Part shown: piece by piece, positions 63,481-64,000 of the stretch
Numbering within the stretch: the first letter of the stretch is position 1
Layout: the number at the start of each line of letters is the position of its first letter
DNA from: Tridacna crocea
Lineage: Eukaryota; Mollusca; Bivalvia; Cardiida; Cardiidae
DNA: 64,000 nucleotides
Assembly: GCA_943736015.1 (NCBI GenBank)
Contig: OX031063.1
Coordinates: 40,316,672-40,380,671 of the forward strand
Direction of reading: 5' to 3'
Made by a program: the position numbers and the translations under genes
The notes under the pieces: model-generated
What the model was told of the DNA's origin: nothing
Databases searched by the model: none
The model's input: only the letters and a program-made list of their open reading frames with translations

Positions 63481-64000
63481 CCACATTGGATACAAACAGC
63501 TTTTCCTTTTCAAACAGAGATTTCAAAAGCCTTTCCAACCTCAGGTTGAAAAAAACCCTGACCTCCGGTAGATAAGAACATTCCATCAAAACAAAAATAA
63601 ATGAAACCACATGAAAATATTTGAGAAATGTAAATTTTGACATGGCAAACATCAGGAGAGAAGCAACTTTTTTTTATGACCAAGAGCACCATCTGCCACA
63701 TTTTTTCTAGGTGCTGCACAATGCAAAGGTGACTACCATAAGTAATTGCAGCAGATAGCTTTTGAAAAAATCATAGAAAAAGGAGCACAAATATAGCTTG
63801 TCATAATTCTGTGCCATTTTTTCCATGGCTTTTCCATGTCTGATCCAATGCCAAAGGACAAATATTTCTACAAGCCCTTTATGTTCTAGATTTTAGCTTT
63901 AAAAATAACCCTTTCCTAAGAAATCTTGAGTTTCAAGTTATAGAAGCTTTGTGAAAAAAGATAACAAATATTCAAACATCATGTTTGTAATCTGCTATTG

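Overview
This is eukaryotic nuclear DNA from an animal, most likely a bivalve mollusc. The evidence is spliced genes with GT-AG introns of several kilobases, AT-rich repeat-dense intergenic sequence, tRNA-derived SINEs with the GTTTAACGCC block that I associate with molluscs, a ParB-like NRRLWVFR protein and an HSPA12-type domain (a family expanded in bivalves). The species cannot be fixed from the sequence alone. No prokaryotic genes, CRISPR arrays or rRNA genes were seen. Most open frames longer than 60 codons are chance readings through repeats.

Four real genes were recognised. (1) The 5' end of an ATP8A-like P4-ATPase (phospholipid flippase) is on the minus strand: a tiny first coding exon at 10414-10423, a 7.2-kb intron full of transposons, and a second exon at 3136-3256. 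The rest lies off the left edge. (2) A two-exon plus-strand gene (18999-19120 joined to 21884-22757) encodes a 331-residue protein with an N-terminal ParB/sulfiredoxin-like domain and a C-terminal segment resembling the end of HSPA12-type Hsp70s. This looks like a domain fusion. (3) A small gene at 38894-39127 encodes a 77-residue protein with two membrane segments. (4) RanGAP1 is on the minus strand from 62233 to 43803. Twelve exons join in frame into 383 residues covering the C-terminal leucine-rich repeats, the acidic stretch, and the SUMO/Ubc9-binding C-terminal domain with a conserved LKGE acceptor site. A possible alternative last exon with its own poly(A) signal (52521-52571) would give a short form without that domain. 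The N-terminal exons lie off the right edge.

The rest is dominated by one family of TTAA-flanked, non-autonomous piggyBac-like MITEs. The consensus is 221 bp with a CCC...GGG terminal repeat and a central near-perfect hairpin. I placed about 50 well-bounded copies and roughly 30 decayed ones, in both orientations, often nested, back to back or internally deleted. Two loci give paired empty and filled sites that prove insertion at TTAA.

Other repeat structures, left to right: several short palindromic families; a 2.68-kb foldback element (14427-17102); an 830-bp near-perfect palindrome with an 8-bp target duplication inside intron 1 of the fusion gene (19299-20128); a 5-bp-TSD MITE family (12772, 13076, 25953); a 6.6-kb element (26723-33330) with terminal inverted repeats and a TTA target duplication, carrying four tandem units of about 1.4 kb; a 3'-truncated mariner transposase (33943-34615); and SINE copies at 5530, 8668, 8984, 22898, 39661 and 48501.
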